DNA from: RGIG9115 sp045644665
GTDB taxonomy: Bacteria; Bacillota; Clostridia; UBA1381
Direction of reading: 5' to 3'
NCBI GenBank assembly: GCA_045644665.1
Contig: JAZRHH010000023.1
Coordinates: 15,831 to 79,830 of the forward strand
Length of the DNA: 64,000 nt
In this document: positions 52,783-61,007 of the stretch, in pieces
How the letters are laid out: each line of letters starts with the position of its first letter
Position numbering within the stretch: the first letter of the stretch is position 1
Translations under genes and position numbers: made by a program
The notes under the pieces: generated by a model
Databases searched by the model: none
What the model saw: the letters and a program-made list of their open reading frames with translations, nothing else
Told to the model about the DNA's origin: nothing

Positions 52783-53157
52783 TCAGCACTTAGTCAGTTC
52801 GTTGTATGTTTCTTCCGAATTCACTACCATTAAGATATCCTCTTTGACAGTATTAATGGTCAGGTTGTCCAATGTGAATATATCCATTTTGAGTATATCT
52901 TCACTTGTAACATTGTCTTTAATGAAGTTGATTGATGCACCTAAATCTTTGAGCAACTTACAAGCTTCTCTCACATCAGCCGGATTTTGCGATAATGTAC
53001 TTACATATACCATATAAACGCAATTTGCCCTCTTTTTCTTAACAGCATCAATTATCTGCTTAAATCCCGGTCTTTCAGAGTATTTCAATTCTACCTTCCA
53101 AGTTAACTGATCAAGCAACTTATCCATTTCATTTTCAGTGATAATTCTCTTTGTCAT
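52783..53157 (-). CDS. 124-residue protein resembling a degenerate resolvase core
   Basis: The middle of this protein (YSERPGFKQIIDAVKKK, then NCVYMVYVSTLSQNPADV and KLLKDLGASINFI) follows the pattern of the serine-recombinase catalytic domain after its first strand: 'RPGF..LL..I', 'VYKLDRLSRN..D', 'L...GV.F'. The first strand with the nucleophile Ser is absent, and the conserved D-R-x-x-R helix arginines are not present. It therefore should have no recombinase activity but may keep the dimer fold. It begins 17 bases after the 546-residue recombinase, behind an AGGAAGGA site. Confidence 0.55.
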   Translation of the reverse strand: MTKRIITENEMDKLLDQLTWKVELKYSERPGFKQIIDAVKKKRANCVYMVYVSTLSQNPADVREACKLLKDLGASINFIKDNVTSEDILKMDIFTLDNLTINTVKEDILMVVNSEETYNELTKC

Positions 53158-53174
53158 TTGTCCTTCCTCCTATA

Positions 53175-54815
53175 TTATATATTTACTGCGAGTGTAACCG
53201 CATCGAATAAGGTTACCTCAATTTTTTCTTGTGATACTACTTTCACTCTTGTCACCATCGACTTTACTACGGTATCATCGAATGTTACGAATTTTCCGGG
53301 GAGCTTGTCTATGATGTCGTATATTGCTCTGAGCTGACCTGTCTGTGCGTTCTCTATCTGGCTTTTCGCAGTGGCAGCATTGAGTTTCGCTTGTAGCTCA
53401 TTTACCTCTTTATGCTTTTGACGGCATTTTTCTTCTATGGCATTCCTGTCTTCTCTGTTTTCTACTCCTAATCGTATTATCTCTACGATTTCGTTGTTCT
53501 TGGCTTTTATACTGCTTTCAAGTCCATGTATTTGCATGACTGTATTGGGTGCTGATAGTAATTCTGCGATGCTACCTTTCATTAGAGCCTTGATTTTATC
53601 TGTGTTATCAAGCATCGAGTTCATTGCTTCAAGTACTCCTGCATGCAGTCTTTCTTCTTCTATGGTGAATGAGTCCTTACAGTATTTCGTGCCGTAGTCA
53701 AGTCTGTTTATGCATCTCCATACGACTTTCTTCTTGCCGTTTCTTGCCCATGTTGTTCTGCGGTATTTACTTCCGCAGTTTGCACATACCACTAATCCTG
53801 TTAGAGCGTATTTACTGTTGAACCTTGATTTCTTAGATACTGTCTTTTCTGATACTGGCTTAAGGCTGTTTCTTCTTGCACACTCAACCTGTACCTGATC
53901 ATATACTTCGGGAGTGATGATTGGTATGTGGTGATTTCTTATTAAGTACATAGGAAGTTCGCCTGTATTCTTTGCAATTTTCTTTGTGAATAAGTCCACC
54001 ACATAGGTCTTTTGGACAAGAACATCTCCTCTGTATTTTTCATTGTGCAGGATTCCCTGTATTACGGACCTTTTCCATTCTGTCTTTCCCTTTTTTGTTT
54101 TATATCCCTTTTCCATAAGATACTGTGCTATTCCATGATAACTGTATCCTTCGAGGAATTTCGTGTATATAATTTCAATTATCTCGGCTTCTTCAGGTAT
54201 GATTTCAGGGTTACCATCTTCACCTTTTCTGTAGCCAAGCAGTGTTCCATACATCATCGGAACTCTTCCTAATTTATAGTTAAATCTCTTACCAAGTTTT
54301 ACATTGTTGCTTATTGATTCACTTTCTGCCTGTGCGAATACGCTATATAAAGCCACCATCATTTCACTTGTCATTTCGCCTGTATCAATGTTTTCTTTTT
54401 CGAAGTATATGGATATTCCAAGAGCCTTCAGTTCTCTTATGTACTTAATGCTATCTACTATGTTTCTGGCGAATCTTGATATTGACTTTGTAATGATGTG
54501 GTCAATTTTCTTTTCACGGCACATATCAATCATTTCATTGAATTCGTCTCTCTTTTTTGCCATAACACCTGTTATGCCCTCGTCAGCGAATACCTTTACG
54601 AGTTTCCATTCAGGGTTACTTTCTATGACCTGCGTATAGTGTTCTATCTGTGCAGTATAACTTGTGAGTTGCTCTTCATCATCTGTACTTACACGACAAT
54701 AGGCTGCAACTCGTTTCTTACCTTTCTTTTTCTTTTCTACAGGGCTTTTTGTTGCAGGTATTACCACTACTTCCAATTCGGGCATTACCTGAGTCTCGCT
54801 ATATCTTACATCCAT
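53175..54815 (-). CDS. Large serine recombinase (first)
   Basis: A 546-residue large serine integrase/recombinase, the class that inserts or excises mobile elements by a phosphoserine double-strand exchange. Domains: resolvase catalytic domain (about 35-185) with YCRVSTDDEEQ and nucleophile Ser43 and SRFARN; recombinase DNA-binding domain (about 205-310); zinc ribbon (about 350-395, CANCGSKYRR and C-x-x-C-like partner); and a C-terminal coiled-coil. All key residues are seen. It starts behind AAAGGAGA, 14 bases after the second recombinase. Confidence 0.92.
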   Translation of the reverse strand: MDVRYSETQVMPELEVVVIPATKSPVEKKKKGKKRVAAYCRVSTDDEEQLTSYTAQIEHYTQVIESNPEWKLVKVFADEGITGVMAKKRDEFNEMIDMCREKKIDHIITKSISRFARNIVDSIKYIRELKALGISIYFEKENIDTGEMTSEMMVALYSVFAQAESESISNNVKLGKRFNYKLGRVPMMYGTLLGYRKGEDGNPEIIPEEAEIIEIIYTKFLEGYSYHGIAQYLMEKGYKTKKGKTEWKRSVIQGILHNEKYRGDVLVQKTYVVDLFTKKIAKNTGELPMYLIRNHHIPIITPEVYDQVQVECARRNSLKPVSEKTVSKKSRFNSKYALTGLVVCANCGSKYRRTTWARNGKKKVVWRCINRLDYGTKYCKDSFTIEEERLHAGVLEAMNSMLDNTDKIKALMKGSIAELLSAPNTVMQIHGLESSIKAKNNEIVEIIRLGVENREDRNAIEEKCRQKHKEVNELQAKLNAATAKSQIENAQTGQLRAIYDIIDKLPGKFVTFDDTVVKSMVTRVKVVSQEKIEVTLFDAVTLAVNI

Positions 54816-54829
54816 AGCTATTCTCCTTT

Positions 54830-55708
54830 CTATATGGCTTTTTCATTCCTTTCGAATTCTTTTCCATTTATCAGTTGCACCCACACATGCTTGTCAGGAT
54901 GCATTCTTATTGATTTCACAATTTTTCCTACCATCTTCCCATCCACATTTTCTTTCTTTGGGAATATGGCGAGTTCGGTCTGGATATTTTTTGTTATTGC
55001 AGTATTATCTCCTACCTTGCACATCTCGAATTTCTTTGTAGCAAGGTCCATGATTCTGCCAATGACATCTTCTGCATCTGCATCGGGCCTTTGCATCATT
55101 TCATGCATTTCATTTGTCATCCTAATAATCTCAGTATCCTTTTCGTAATCTCTATCCTCTGTATGCTCTATCATTGCAAGGTCATCTGTGAGTTCGTTAA
55201 GGAATTCTGTGATTATACTGTCAAGTATTCTTTCTCTGAATAAGTGTCTGCTTCCATCACATTCATTGTTGGTGCATTGCCAATACACTCTTCTCTTTTT
55301 TCCTGAACCTGCATGCTTTCTTGTCATCTTTGCTCCGCAGATTGCACAGCAGGTTTTTAAGCGATATGTATCAAGCTTTATCTTGTCCTCATCACTGAGT
55401 TCACCGCCACGCTTGTCCTTGCATTGCAGTGCAAGCTCTGCGGTTTCAGATGGTATGATTACGGGGTAGTCTTTATCGCCTGTGTATTTCTTGTTTTCGA
55501 GCATTCTCTTTACCATGTTCTTATCCCATTCTCGACCATCTCCTGCATAGCTTATTGGAAGCAAGTTCAGTCTTTCTGCTATGGTTTTTAATGAATGACC
55601 TTGTACATACAGACTGAACACATTCCTTACAACCTCTGCTTCTCTTTCAATGATTTCAACCTTTGCATCTATGATTTCATATCCAAAGGGTATGTATCTG
55701 TTAGCCAT
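54830..55708 (-). CDS. Recombinase DNA-binding protein without catalytic domain (second)
   Basis: A 292-residue protein that begins directly with the recombinase domain (MANRYIPFGYEI...EVVRNVFSLY) and continues with a zinc ribbon (CCAICGAKM and CTNNEC) and a helical C-terminal part. The resolvase catalytic domain is completely absent, with no nucleophile Ser. The ATG is three bases after the stop of the third recombinase, with its own GAGGTGG site, so it is not a gene cut by an insertion. It probably binds the same kind of DNA site as a partner or directionality factor. Such catalytic-less members occur in some three-recombinase cassettes of Firmicute elements. Confidence 0.87.
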   Translation of the reverse strand: MANRYIPFGYEIIDAKVEIIEREAEVVRNVFSLYVQGHSLKTIAERLNLLPISYAGDGREWDKNMVKRMLENKKYTGDKDYPVIIPSETAELALQCKDKRGGELSDEDKIKLDTYRLKTCCAICGAKMTRKHAGSGKKRRVYWQCTNNECDGSRHLFRERILDSIITEFLNELTDDLAMIEHTEDRDYEKDTEIIRMTNEMHEMMQRPDADAEDVIGRIMDLATKKFEMCKVGDNTAITKNIQTELAIFPKKENVDGKMVGKIVKSIRMHPDKHVWVQLINGKEFERNEKAI

Positions 55709-55711
55709 TTC

Positions 55712-57271
55712 CTATGCCACCTCGCTATACTTGATTTTCAGTTTCAGACCGTTTATAAGTTCGAAGGTCAGGTCCTTGTCTTTGTTTACGAGAATTCGGG
55801 TTACTATCTTTCTTAATGCTTTTTTATCGAACTCTCCCATAGGTCCTGCGGTCCTTATGTAATTTACAAGCATTTCCGTTTTCTTTCTTGCCTGTTCGCA
55901 TTCGTCATTGCCAAGCAGGAACTTTTTGTCCTTTCTCAGCTTCGCAGTTCTTGTTGCGATTTCATTCATTCTTTCCATAAAGGAAGCAGGTTCGATGTAT
56001 CCATTCGCTTTTGCGTTCTGGAGTACATGAACCTGCTCTGTTAATTCTGCTATTTCTTTATTTATATTTGCAATTTCACCCTTGTCTATCATTCTCTGGT
56101 CCTTATATTCTGTCAGTTGAGTCAGCATCGGGGTGAGTATAATATCTACATTGTTGACAAGTCTGTTGTACATGTTTACGAAGGCATTCATCACTGCTTT
56201 TTCTGCCACCTGCGGTGTTGGGCAGTCTTTACTGCTGTAATCTCTTGTTCTGCATACCCAATACACATTGACCTCACCTGATTTTTTTCTGAACATCGTG
56301 CCACACTCTTCACAGTATATCATTTTTGAAAGTGTGTGTTCTCTCGGTGTTGTACTCGGTCGGTATCTTTTGCCTTGTGCTTTAAGCAGTTCATTTGCCT
56401 TTTCGAATATTTCCGCCGTTACTATTGCAGGGTTACTGTTCTTCACATAGTACATATCTTTTTCGCCATGATTAGTTCTTGACTTGAACGGGAAGTCTTC
56501 TGTATATGTTTTCTGCAGAAGAGCATCTCCCTTATACCTTTCATTCTTAATTATGTACCTGATTCTGTTTTCTCCCCAATCGGTTGAGCCGTTGTTTTTT
56601 ATCACTCCTGCCTTTTTAAGTTCTTCGGCTATTTTCCAAAGGCTCATTCCGTTTATATATGCATTAAAGATAAGGCGAACTATTTTCGCCTGTTCTTCAT
56701 TTATTTTCCATTCTCCATTTTCACCAAGGTAGTATCCATATGGTATGCAACCTTGTTTGAATGTACCGTTTTTCATTCTGTGCTGAATTCCGAGCCGTAC
56801 ATTCTGTGACAGCGAGATTGATTCTTCCTGTGCCATTGAACTCAATGCAGCCAATTCCGTCTCGCTTGTCATCTTACTCGTATCGATATTTTCTTTTTCG
56901 AATATTATGTCTACACCAAGTATCTTGAATTTTCGTGTTGTATCGATACAGTCATAAGTGTTACGAGCGAATCTGGATATTGACTTTGTGAGTATAAGGT
57001 CGAGCTTACCATCTACGCAATCCTGATACATTCTGTTGAAGTCATCACGGCATTCCATTTCGGTTCCTGTGATTCCGTCATCTTTGTATATATCAACCAA
57101 CATCCATTCAGGATTACTGGCGATAAGGTTCATGTAGTGGTCATACTGAGTTACGAATGAGTTTTCCTGATCTTCAGAATCGCTGCTTACTCTTATGTAT
57201 GCTCCAACTCTTTTCAGTCCGTTTATTTTTACATCTGTCTTCGTAGGATTTATAACTAATACTTCAGCCAT
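55712..57271 (-). CDS. Large serine recombinase (third)
   Basis: A 519-residue large serine recombinase. Catalytic motif YIRVSSDSEDQ with nucleophile Ser29, SRFARN, recombinase domain (about 190-300), zinc ribbon (about 325-365) and a C-terminal coiled-coil. Start at the ATG at 57271, nine bases after AAGGAG; the frame extends upstream but through the ribosome site. It is the first of the three recombinases in transcription order. Confidence 0.92.
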   Translation of the reverse strand: MAEVLVINPTKTDVKINGLKRVGAYIRVSSDSEDQENSFVTQYDHYMNLIASNPEWMLVDIYKDDGITGTEMECRDDFNRMYQDCVDGKLDLILTKSISRFARNTYDCIDTTRKFKILGVDIIFEKENIDTSKMTSETELAALSSMAQEESISLSQNVRLGIQHRMKNGTFKQGCIPYGYYLGENGEWKINEEQAKIVRLIFNAYINGMSLWKIAEELKKAGVIKNNGSTDWGENRIRYIIKNERYKGDALLQKTYTEDFPFKSRTNHGEKDMYYVKNSNPAIVTAEIFEKANELLKAQGKRYRPSTTPREHTLSKMIYCEECGTMFRKKSGEVNVYWVCRTRDYSSKDCPTPQVAEKAVMNAFVNMYNRLVNNVDIILTPMLTQLTEYKDQRMIDKGEIANINKEIAELTEQVHVLQNAKANGYIEPASFMERMNEIATRTAKLRKDKKFLLGNDECEQARKKTEMLVNYIRTAGPMGEFDKKALRKIVTRILVNKDKDLTFELINGLKLKIKYSEVA

Positions 57272-57360
57272 TTCGCTCATCTCCTTTCCTGTTTTTTTCA
57301 ACAACACAATACTACAATTATGTCTGAAAGTCTATTCACTAATACCAACAAAATTATTGG

Positions 57361-57531
57361 TTAATTTGCATCAAATGCAACATTTTTTACTTCTATATTT
57401 AAGTTTGAATTAAAGTATTTTCTTATTTCTTTCATGTCGTTTTTTACGACTTCATTCAATTCTGTGCAATTCTCCATCATATGCATTATATAAATGAAGA
57501 TGGACATATCCTTTAACTTATCGTTTGCCAT
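57361..57531 (-). CDS. 56-residue small protein upstream of the recombinases
   Basis: MANDKLKDMSIFIYIMHMMEN followed by a helical, acidic stretch and NIEVKNVAFDAN. Ribosome site GGAGG lies before the ATG. The Met-rich hydrophobic N-terminal helix could be an interaction surface. It is between the structured region and the recombinase cassette, the usual place for small regulators or excisionase-like proteins, but I see no DNA-binding motif. Confidence 0.55.
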   Translation of the reverse strand: MANDKLKDMSIFIYIMHMMENCTELNEVVKNDMKEIRKYFNSNLNIEVKNVAFDAN

Positions 57532-57579
57532 ATCTTTTCCTCCAAATACCACAAACGAAGGAGCAACGGACAACCCGCT

Positions 57580-57970
57580 ACTCCTCCGAATGGCATATAA
57601 ACTAAACCTTATAGGTTATTAAGTAACTTTACCACAATCAGTATTATTCCTGTCCCCTGACTTACGGGCAATCAATCGAACTGCTTTAACTTAAAGCATC
57701 ACAGGACTCTCACCTCCCCGGCATCGCCCGGGCCGTACTCTGGGACCTAACCTCGACTATACGGGAGTATCATTATAGGCAATAACTGTCGTTGCAGGTA
57801 CGGTAAGTTACTCTCCGTACTGTTGCTAAATGGATACACGCTCGTACCTTAATTTTAGCGGTCCGTTTTATAAAGGCTTGTCCTCCACAGGTAGTCTTGG
57901 CGCATTTGCAACTTGCTCGAATTATTGCTAATGTATTCGTTGTTGGGTATGAAATTTTCAAAGAGCAAAC
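57580..57970 (-). ncRNA. Candidate large structured RNA of the element
   Basis: A 390-base region without a credible gene but with dense base-pairing potential and higher G+C than neighbours. Visible hairpins: TGCTTTAA-C-TTAAAGCA (57682-57698), GTACGG...CCGTAC (57798-57820), GTCC...GGAC arms around 57650-57706, and the GCCCGGGC palindrome near 57727. The - strand is favoured because flanking genes are on it. The 87-codon frame here gives a Cys/Arg/Thr-rich product without a domain and ends in the structured part. The segment looks like something I have seen conserved upstream of recombination modules in clostridial elements, but I cannot verify that. Confidence 0.45.
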
Positions 57971-58010
57971 GAAAGGAAAAAATTTATCCCTTTCACCCAT
58001 TGAAAAAAAA

Positions 58011-58520
58011 TCACCGTTTTTCAACCCCCTTTTCAAAAAATTTATTAATATTTTTTATAGACTTTTCTATTGAATTACCAATTGCTGTCGTTGATACCCC
58101 GTCTATTTCAGCGATTTCACGGTATTTCAAACCCTTTAACCACATTAAAAATCTCCTTTTCTGAATTTCAGGCAAAATTTGCATTGCTGCCTTTTTAACA
58201 TCAGAAATAGTAATTTTCTTTTTAGGTTCATGAAACAAGATATCTTCAACAGACGGAGCTGCCAACACTTCGGTATCACGATTTACATCAAGTGCCATTA
58301 TTTCATAATGCTTCTGCAAACTCTCCATGTTTGCCACTTCATGGTAATTTTCGTCTGAATACATCTTGATTTCTTCAAATTTTTCCCTTGTAAGTGTTGG
58401 ATCATCTTTTAAACATATTTCAAATGTTATCTCTAACAGTTGATTGTTAGGCATTCTATATACTACGCCTTGCTTTCCTTTATTAATTGCATAATCACTT
58501 TCTCTAAAATTTTTAGCCAT
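58011..58520 (-). CDS. Sigma-70 region 4-like regulatory protein
   Basis: A 169-residue protein. The C-terminal 60 residues form a sigma region 4-like helix-turn-helix (AAMQILPEIQKRRFLMWLKG followed by YREIAEIDGVSTTAIGNSI), as in sigma-like regulators of Tn916-type elements. The N-terminal 90 residues carry no sigma region 2. Start at the ATG at 58520 behind GGAGGAT. Probably the transcription regulator of the element; an inverted repeat overlaps its 5' end. Confidence 0.75.
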   Translation of the reverse strand: MAKNFRESDYAINKGKQGVVYRMPNNQLLEITFEICLKDDPTLTREKFEEIKMYSDENYHEVANMESLQKHYEIMALDVNRDTEVLAAPSVEDILFHEPKKKITISDVKKAAMQILPEIQKRRFLMWLKGLKYREIAEIDGVSTTAIGNSIEKSIKNINKFFEKGVEKR

Positions 58521-58531
58521 TATTTTATCCT

Positions 58532-58564
58532 CCATTCGAATTTTTTGTGGGTTAGTTCGAATGG
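58532..58564. promoter_or_regulatory. Inverted repeat at the sigma-like gene 5' end
   Basis: CCATTCGAA (58532-58540) and TTCGAATGG (58556-58564), a perfect 9-bp inverted repeat with a 15-base gap, overlapping the leader of the sigma-like gene. A dimeric regulator such as the XRE protein is a plausible binder. Confidence 0.5.
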
Positions 58565-58769
58565 GGACTCTATGGATATCTGCTATAATATGAGAACCAA
58601 TGCTTGGTCCATTGACTATGGTTGCCTAAAACAAAAAAGACCGCACAAAGCAAACACCCGGCTTCCTTGCAGTCTTGAAAACGAGTTAAAGTTCTGTTAT
58701 TAATTATCCAATTATGTACAGAATAATTGCGAGAACTTTTCATCCTTGGCACCTCATAAAAACAGAAAA
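58565..58769. other. Spacer with no gene seen
   Basis: No supported gene. A TGCTATAAT sequence on the + strand (about 58578-58586) could be an extended -10 element, but nothing recognisable lies downstream. Confidence 0.3.
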
Positions 58770-58800
58770 AGGTGCCGCAGCAAAATTTGCTGCGACACCT
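58770..58800 (-). terminator. Terminator of the 37-residue protein gene
   Basis: AGGTG-C-CGCAGCAAA pairs with TTTGCTGCG-A-CACCT (one mismatch), followed on the - strand by TTTTTCTGTTTTTATG. Confidence 0.8.
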
Positions 58801-58840
58801 CTCCTGTGGTTATGCGATGTGCTTGTTGTTATTTACGATT

Positions 58841-58954
58841 TTAAGAGTCACCAATCCCTTTGTCGTATAAAGCACCTATCGCAGCAAATTTCGAATAAGA
58901 AATATATAAATTTACATTGTTTACTTTGTTACCATAAAAAAATTGCAATTTCAT
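58841..58954 (-). CDS. 37-residue small protein
   Basis: MKLQFFYGNKVNNVNLYISYSKFA and a short end IGALYDKGIGDS. A strong GGAGGTT site lies 7 bases before the ATG and a good terminator follows, so it looks like a monocistronic small gene. No family recognised. Confidence 0.55.
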   Translation of the reverse strand: MKLQFFYGNKVNNVNLYISYSKFAAIGALYDKGIGDS

Positions 58955-59360
58955 TGAATTAAACCTCCGTTTGTCATTAACCTTTATAAATTTATAATTT
59001 ACGGTAAGAATTACCATAATTTTACTATTTTCTATCCGAATATGCTGTCGAAGCCTGTTGTCGAAACCCATAAATCGTTCATCAAATTATCTTATAAAAA
59101 CTCAAATTACATCAGCAAACCTTTTTCATCGACAAATATTGAGATATTTCATCATAGAATACGGTCGAAAAAAGCGCCACGGATTATATTCCGTGACGCT
59201 TACTTCACTATGCATTTTAAAAAATGGGACAAAAATTTATGGTGTCAGCCATTTTTGTCGAAAGGCATGCATCACAGCAAAAAGTTGTAAATTATACCGT
59301 GCTTTAATTATTGCAATTTTCATGTTACTATTCAGCACCTTCCATATTAATTTAAGGAGT
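58955..59360. other. Intergenic stretch with TGTCGAA repeats
   Basis: No secure gene. Two direct TGTCGAA repeats 13 bases apart (59046-59052 and 59059-59065) and further GTCGAAA sequences occur; they may be regulator sites. A 28-codon - strand frame at 59237-59323 (start MKIAIIKARYNLQ) exists but lacks a good ribosome site. A hairpin terminator is at 59172-59201. Confidence 0.35.
59172..59201 (-). terminator. Terminator hairpin
   Basis: AAGCG-C-CACGGA pairs with TCCGTG-A-CGCTT, followed on the - strand by TTTTTTCGACC. Confidence 0.75.
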
Positions 59361-59386
59361 AAAAAACAGGCCTGGATTCAGGTCTG
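59361..59386 (-). terminator. XRE gene terminator
   Basis: On the - strand CAGACCTG pairs with CAGGCCTG (one mismatch), followed by TTTTTT; it overlaps the XRE stop region. Confidence 0.7.
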
Positions 59387-59733
59387 CTTGAATCGTTTGA
59401 TTCCATATTTGCTTATTTCATTCTGATATAAACAATCTATGTATCCTCTTACTCTTAATTTTGATTCTTCCAACAAAAGTTCTAATTTCTTAACCATCTC
59501 TAAAATGTTTTTTTCGCTCTCTACGAACAGTTCTTCATTAGTCAAAGCTACTACAGATACATCAAGTGCTTTTGCAAGTTTTATGAGCGTATCAACGGTA
59601 GGACATACTTCGTCATTTTCGATTCTGGATATATGTTGTTGTGATACATCTGCCTTGTCCCATAATTTCTCTTGGGAATAATTCCGCATTTTCTGGCTCT
59701 TTGAACCTTCATTCCGACTGTTTCATTCTTCAT
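59378..59733 (-). pseudogene. XRE-family regulator with a single-base frameshift
   Basis: A Cro/CI-type regulator split between two frames. The first frame starts at 59733 (ribosome site GGGAG) and encodes MKNETVGMKVQRARK; the second encodes MRNYSQEKLWDKADVSQQHI and onward (103 residues), which is the rest of the helix-turn-helix plus a helical C terminus. Adding one A to the AAAA run at 59689-59692 joins them into a normal HTH. It is either a sequencing error in a homopolymer or a real recent mutation; alternatively translation starts at the internal ATG, which would lose helix 1. Confidence 0.75.
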
Positions 59734-59841
59734 ATCGTGTTGCACTCCCAACTATATTTTAACACTTATTTCGACAGAGTATAACAACACGGTTATGTAG
59801 CAGGAATTTTTACTTACCATTATATTATGTTTTGTAGGTAA

Positions 59842-59869
59842 AAAGACGGTCGAAAACTCGACCGCCTTT
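59842..59869 (-). terminator. Terminator of the ROK gene
   Basis: AAAG-A-CGGTCGA pairs with TCGACCG-C-CTTT around AAAC; on the - strand it is followed by TTTTTACC. It lies 11 bases after the ROK stop. Confidence 0.8.
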
Positions 59870-59879
59870 CACCATCTTT

Positions 59880-61007
59880 TTATATATTAATATTTTTCCA
59901 CAGCAACGCAGCCCCGATTATTCCAGCATCATTCCCAAGAGAAGCAAGACATACCTTTGTCTGTTCCTTTCCGAATCTTGCAAATGATTTGTTTTTTATC
60001 ATCCTTTTAACCGGGATGAGAATCTTTTCGCCCTCATGGCTTATTCCACCGCCTATGCTCAAAATTTCTGGTTGAAAAATATTTACTAAGTTTACCACAC
60101 CTTCTGCTAATTGACCAAGATACGCTCGTATAACTTCTTTTCCCGTTCCGTCCTTTGATAAAAAAGATGTTTTTCCAGTAACATTGGAAAGTTTTTTATT
60201 TACTATTGTCCACATATCGCTTTTACGGTCTTCTTTCATCGCTTTTTTCGTCATTTCAATCAAAGCAGTTGCGGAAGCATAAGCCTCAAAGCAACCTCGT
60301 CTGCCACATGTGCATTTTGCACCACCGTAACTGATTACCATATGCCCTAACTCTGCACCCTTGCCATAAGCACCTGTAAGCAGTCGTCCATTTTCAACAA
60401 CACCGCCACCAACGCCTGTTCCGAGAGTAATCATAACCATACTATCGGTCCCTTTTCCACTACCTACAAGAAATTCTCCCCAAGCCGCAGCATTGGCGTC
60501 ATTTTCAACATACACTTTCCTTTTAAGTAAGTTCTCCATATAGCTCACAATTGGAACATCATAGAAATAAAGATTGTTTGAAAATTCAATATTTCCTGTT
60601 TCTTTATCAATCGCTCCAGGGCAACCTATTCCAACATTCTTGATATCGTCAAAAGCAATTCCGCTTTCATCTGCTGCTTCTCTTGCACACGCTGCCATAT
60701 CATCGAATATTTCCTGATATGTTCTTGGTACATTAGTCTTTCTTTTCGCCCTGCCGTATATCACGCCATATTCATCTACTACAGCGGCAACTATGTTAGT
60801 TCCACCCAAATCAATACCAATATAATATTCAGGTTGATTCGCTGTAATCAAAACAGTTGCCTTTCCTGAAACAGTATATTCACCGAAACTTGCAGGAACA
60901 AAAACTGTTTCTCCCAGATTTATAGTTTCTGTATATTCTTTTCCAGCAAGCTCAACAGTTCCATCTACAACCATTATAGCCTGATAGCTTTTTTCATCAG
61001 AATACAT
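59880..61007 (-). CDS. ROK-family sugar kinase with the tail of mannose-6-phosphate isomerase at its N terminus
   Basis: A 375-residue protein. Residues about 60-375 are a ROK kinase (glucokinase/fructokinase type) with the ATP loop YIGIDLGGTNI and the zinc motif CTCGRRGCFE. Residues 1-58 (YSDEKSYQAIMVVDGTVEL, then VFVPASFGEYTVSG) are the last beta-strands of a type I mannose-6-phosphate isomerase, missing from the adjacent isomerase gene. The ATG overlaps that gene by 11 bases. It looks like a former ManA-ROK fusion broken within the isomerase tail; the kinase part itself is complete. Confidence 0.88.
   Translation of the reverse strand: MYSDEKSYQAIMVVDGTVELAGKEYTETINLGETVFVPASFGEYTVSGKATVLITANQPEYYIGIDLGGTNIVAAVVDEYGVIYGRAKRKTNVPRTYQEIFDDMAACAREAADESGIAFDDIKNVGIGCPGAIDKETGNIEFSNNLYFYDVPIVSYMENLLKRKVYVENDANAAAWGEFLVGSGKGTDSMVMITLGTGVGGGVVENGRLLTGAYGKGAELGHMVISYGGAKCTCGRRGCFEAYASATALIEMTKKAMKEDRKSDMWTIVNKKLSNVTGKTSFLSKDGTGKEVIRAYLGQLAEGVVNLVNIFQPEILSIGGGISHEGEKILIPVKRMIKNKSFARFGKEQTKVCLASLGNDAGIIGAALLWKNINI

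Noticed and set aside
57773..58036. 87-codon - strand Cys-rich frame
   Set aside because: Its first part overlaps the end of the sigma-like gene and the rest lies in the structured region; no ribosome site or conserved domain.
59237..59323. 28-codon - strand frame
   Set aside because: No ribosome site at proper distance and no composition support; mentioned only within the spacer entry.
50165..59880. Direct repeats as attachment sites of the element
   Set aside because: I compared the two probable edges by eye and found only very short matches (such as ATGTAG) that are not above chance.
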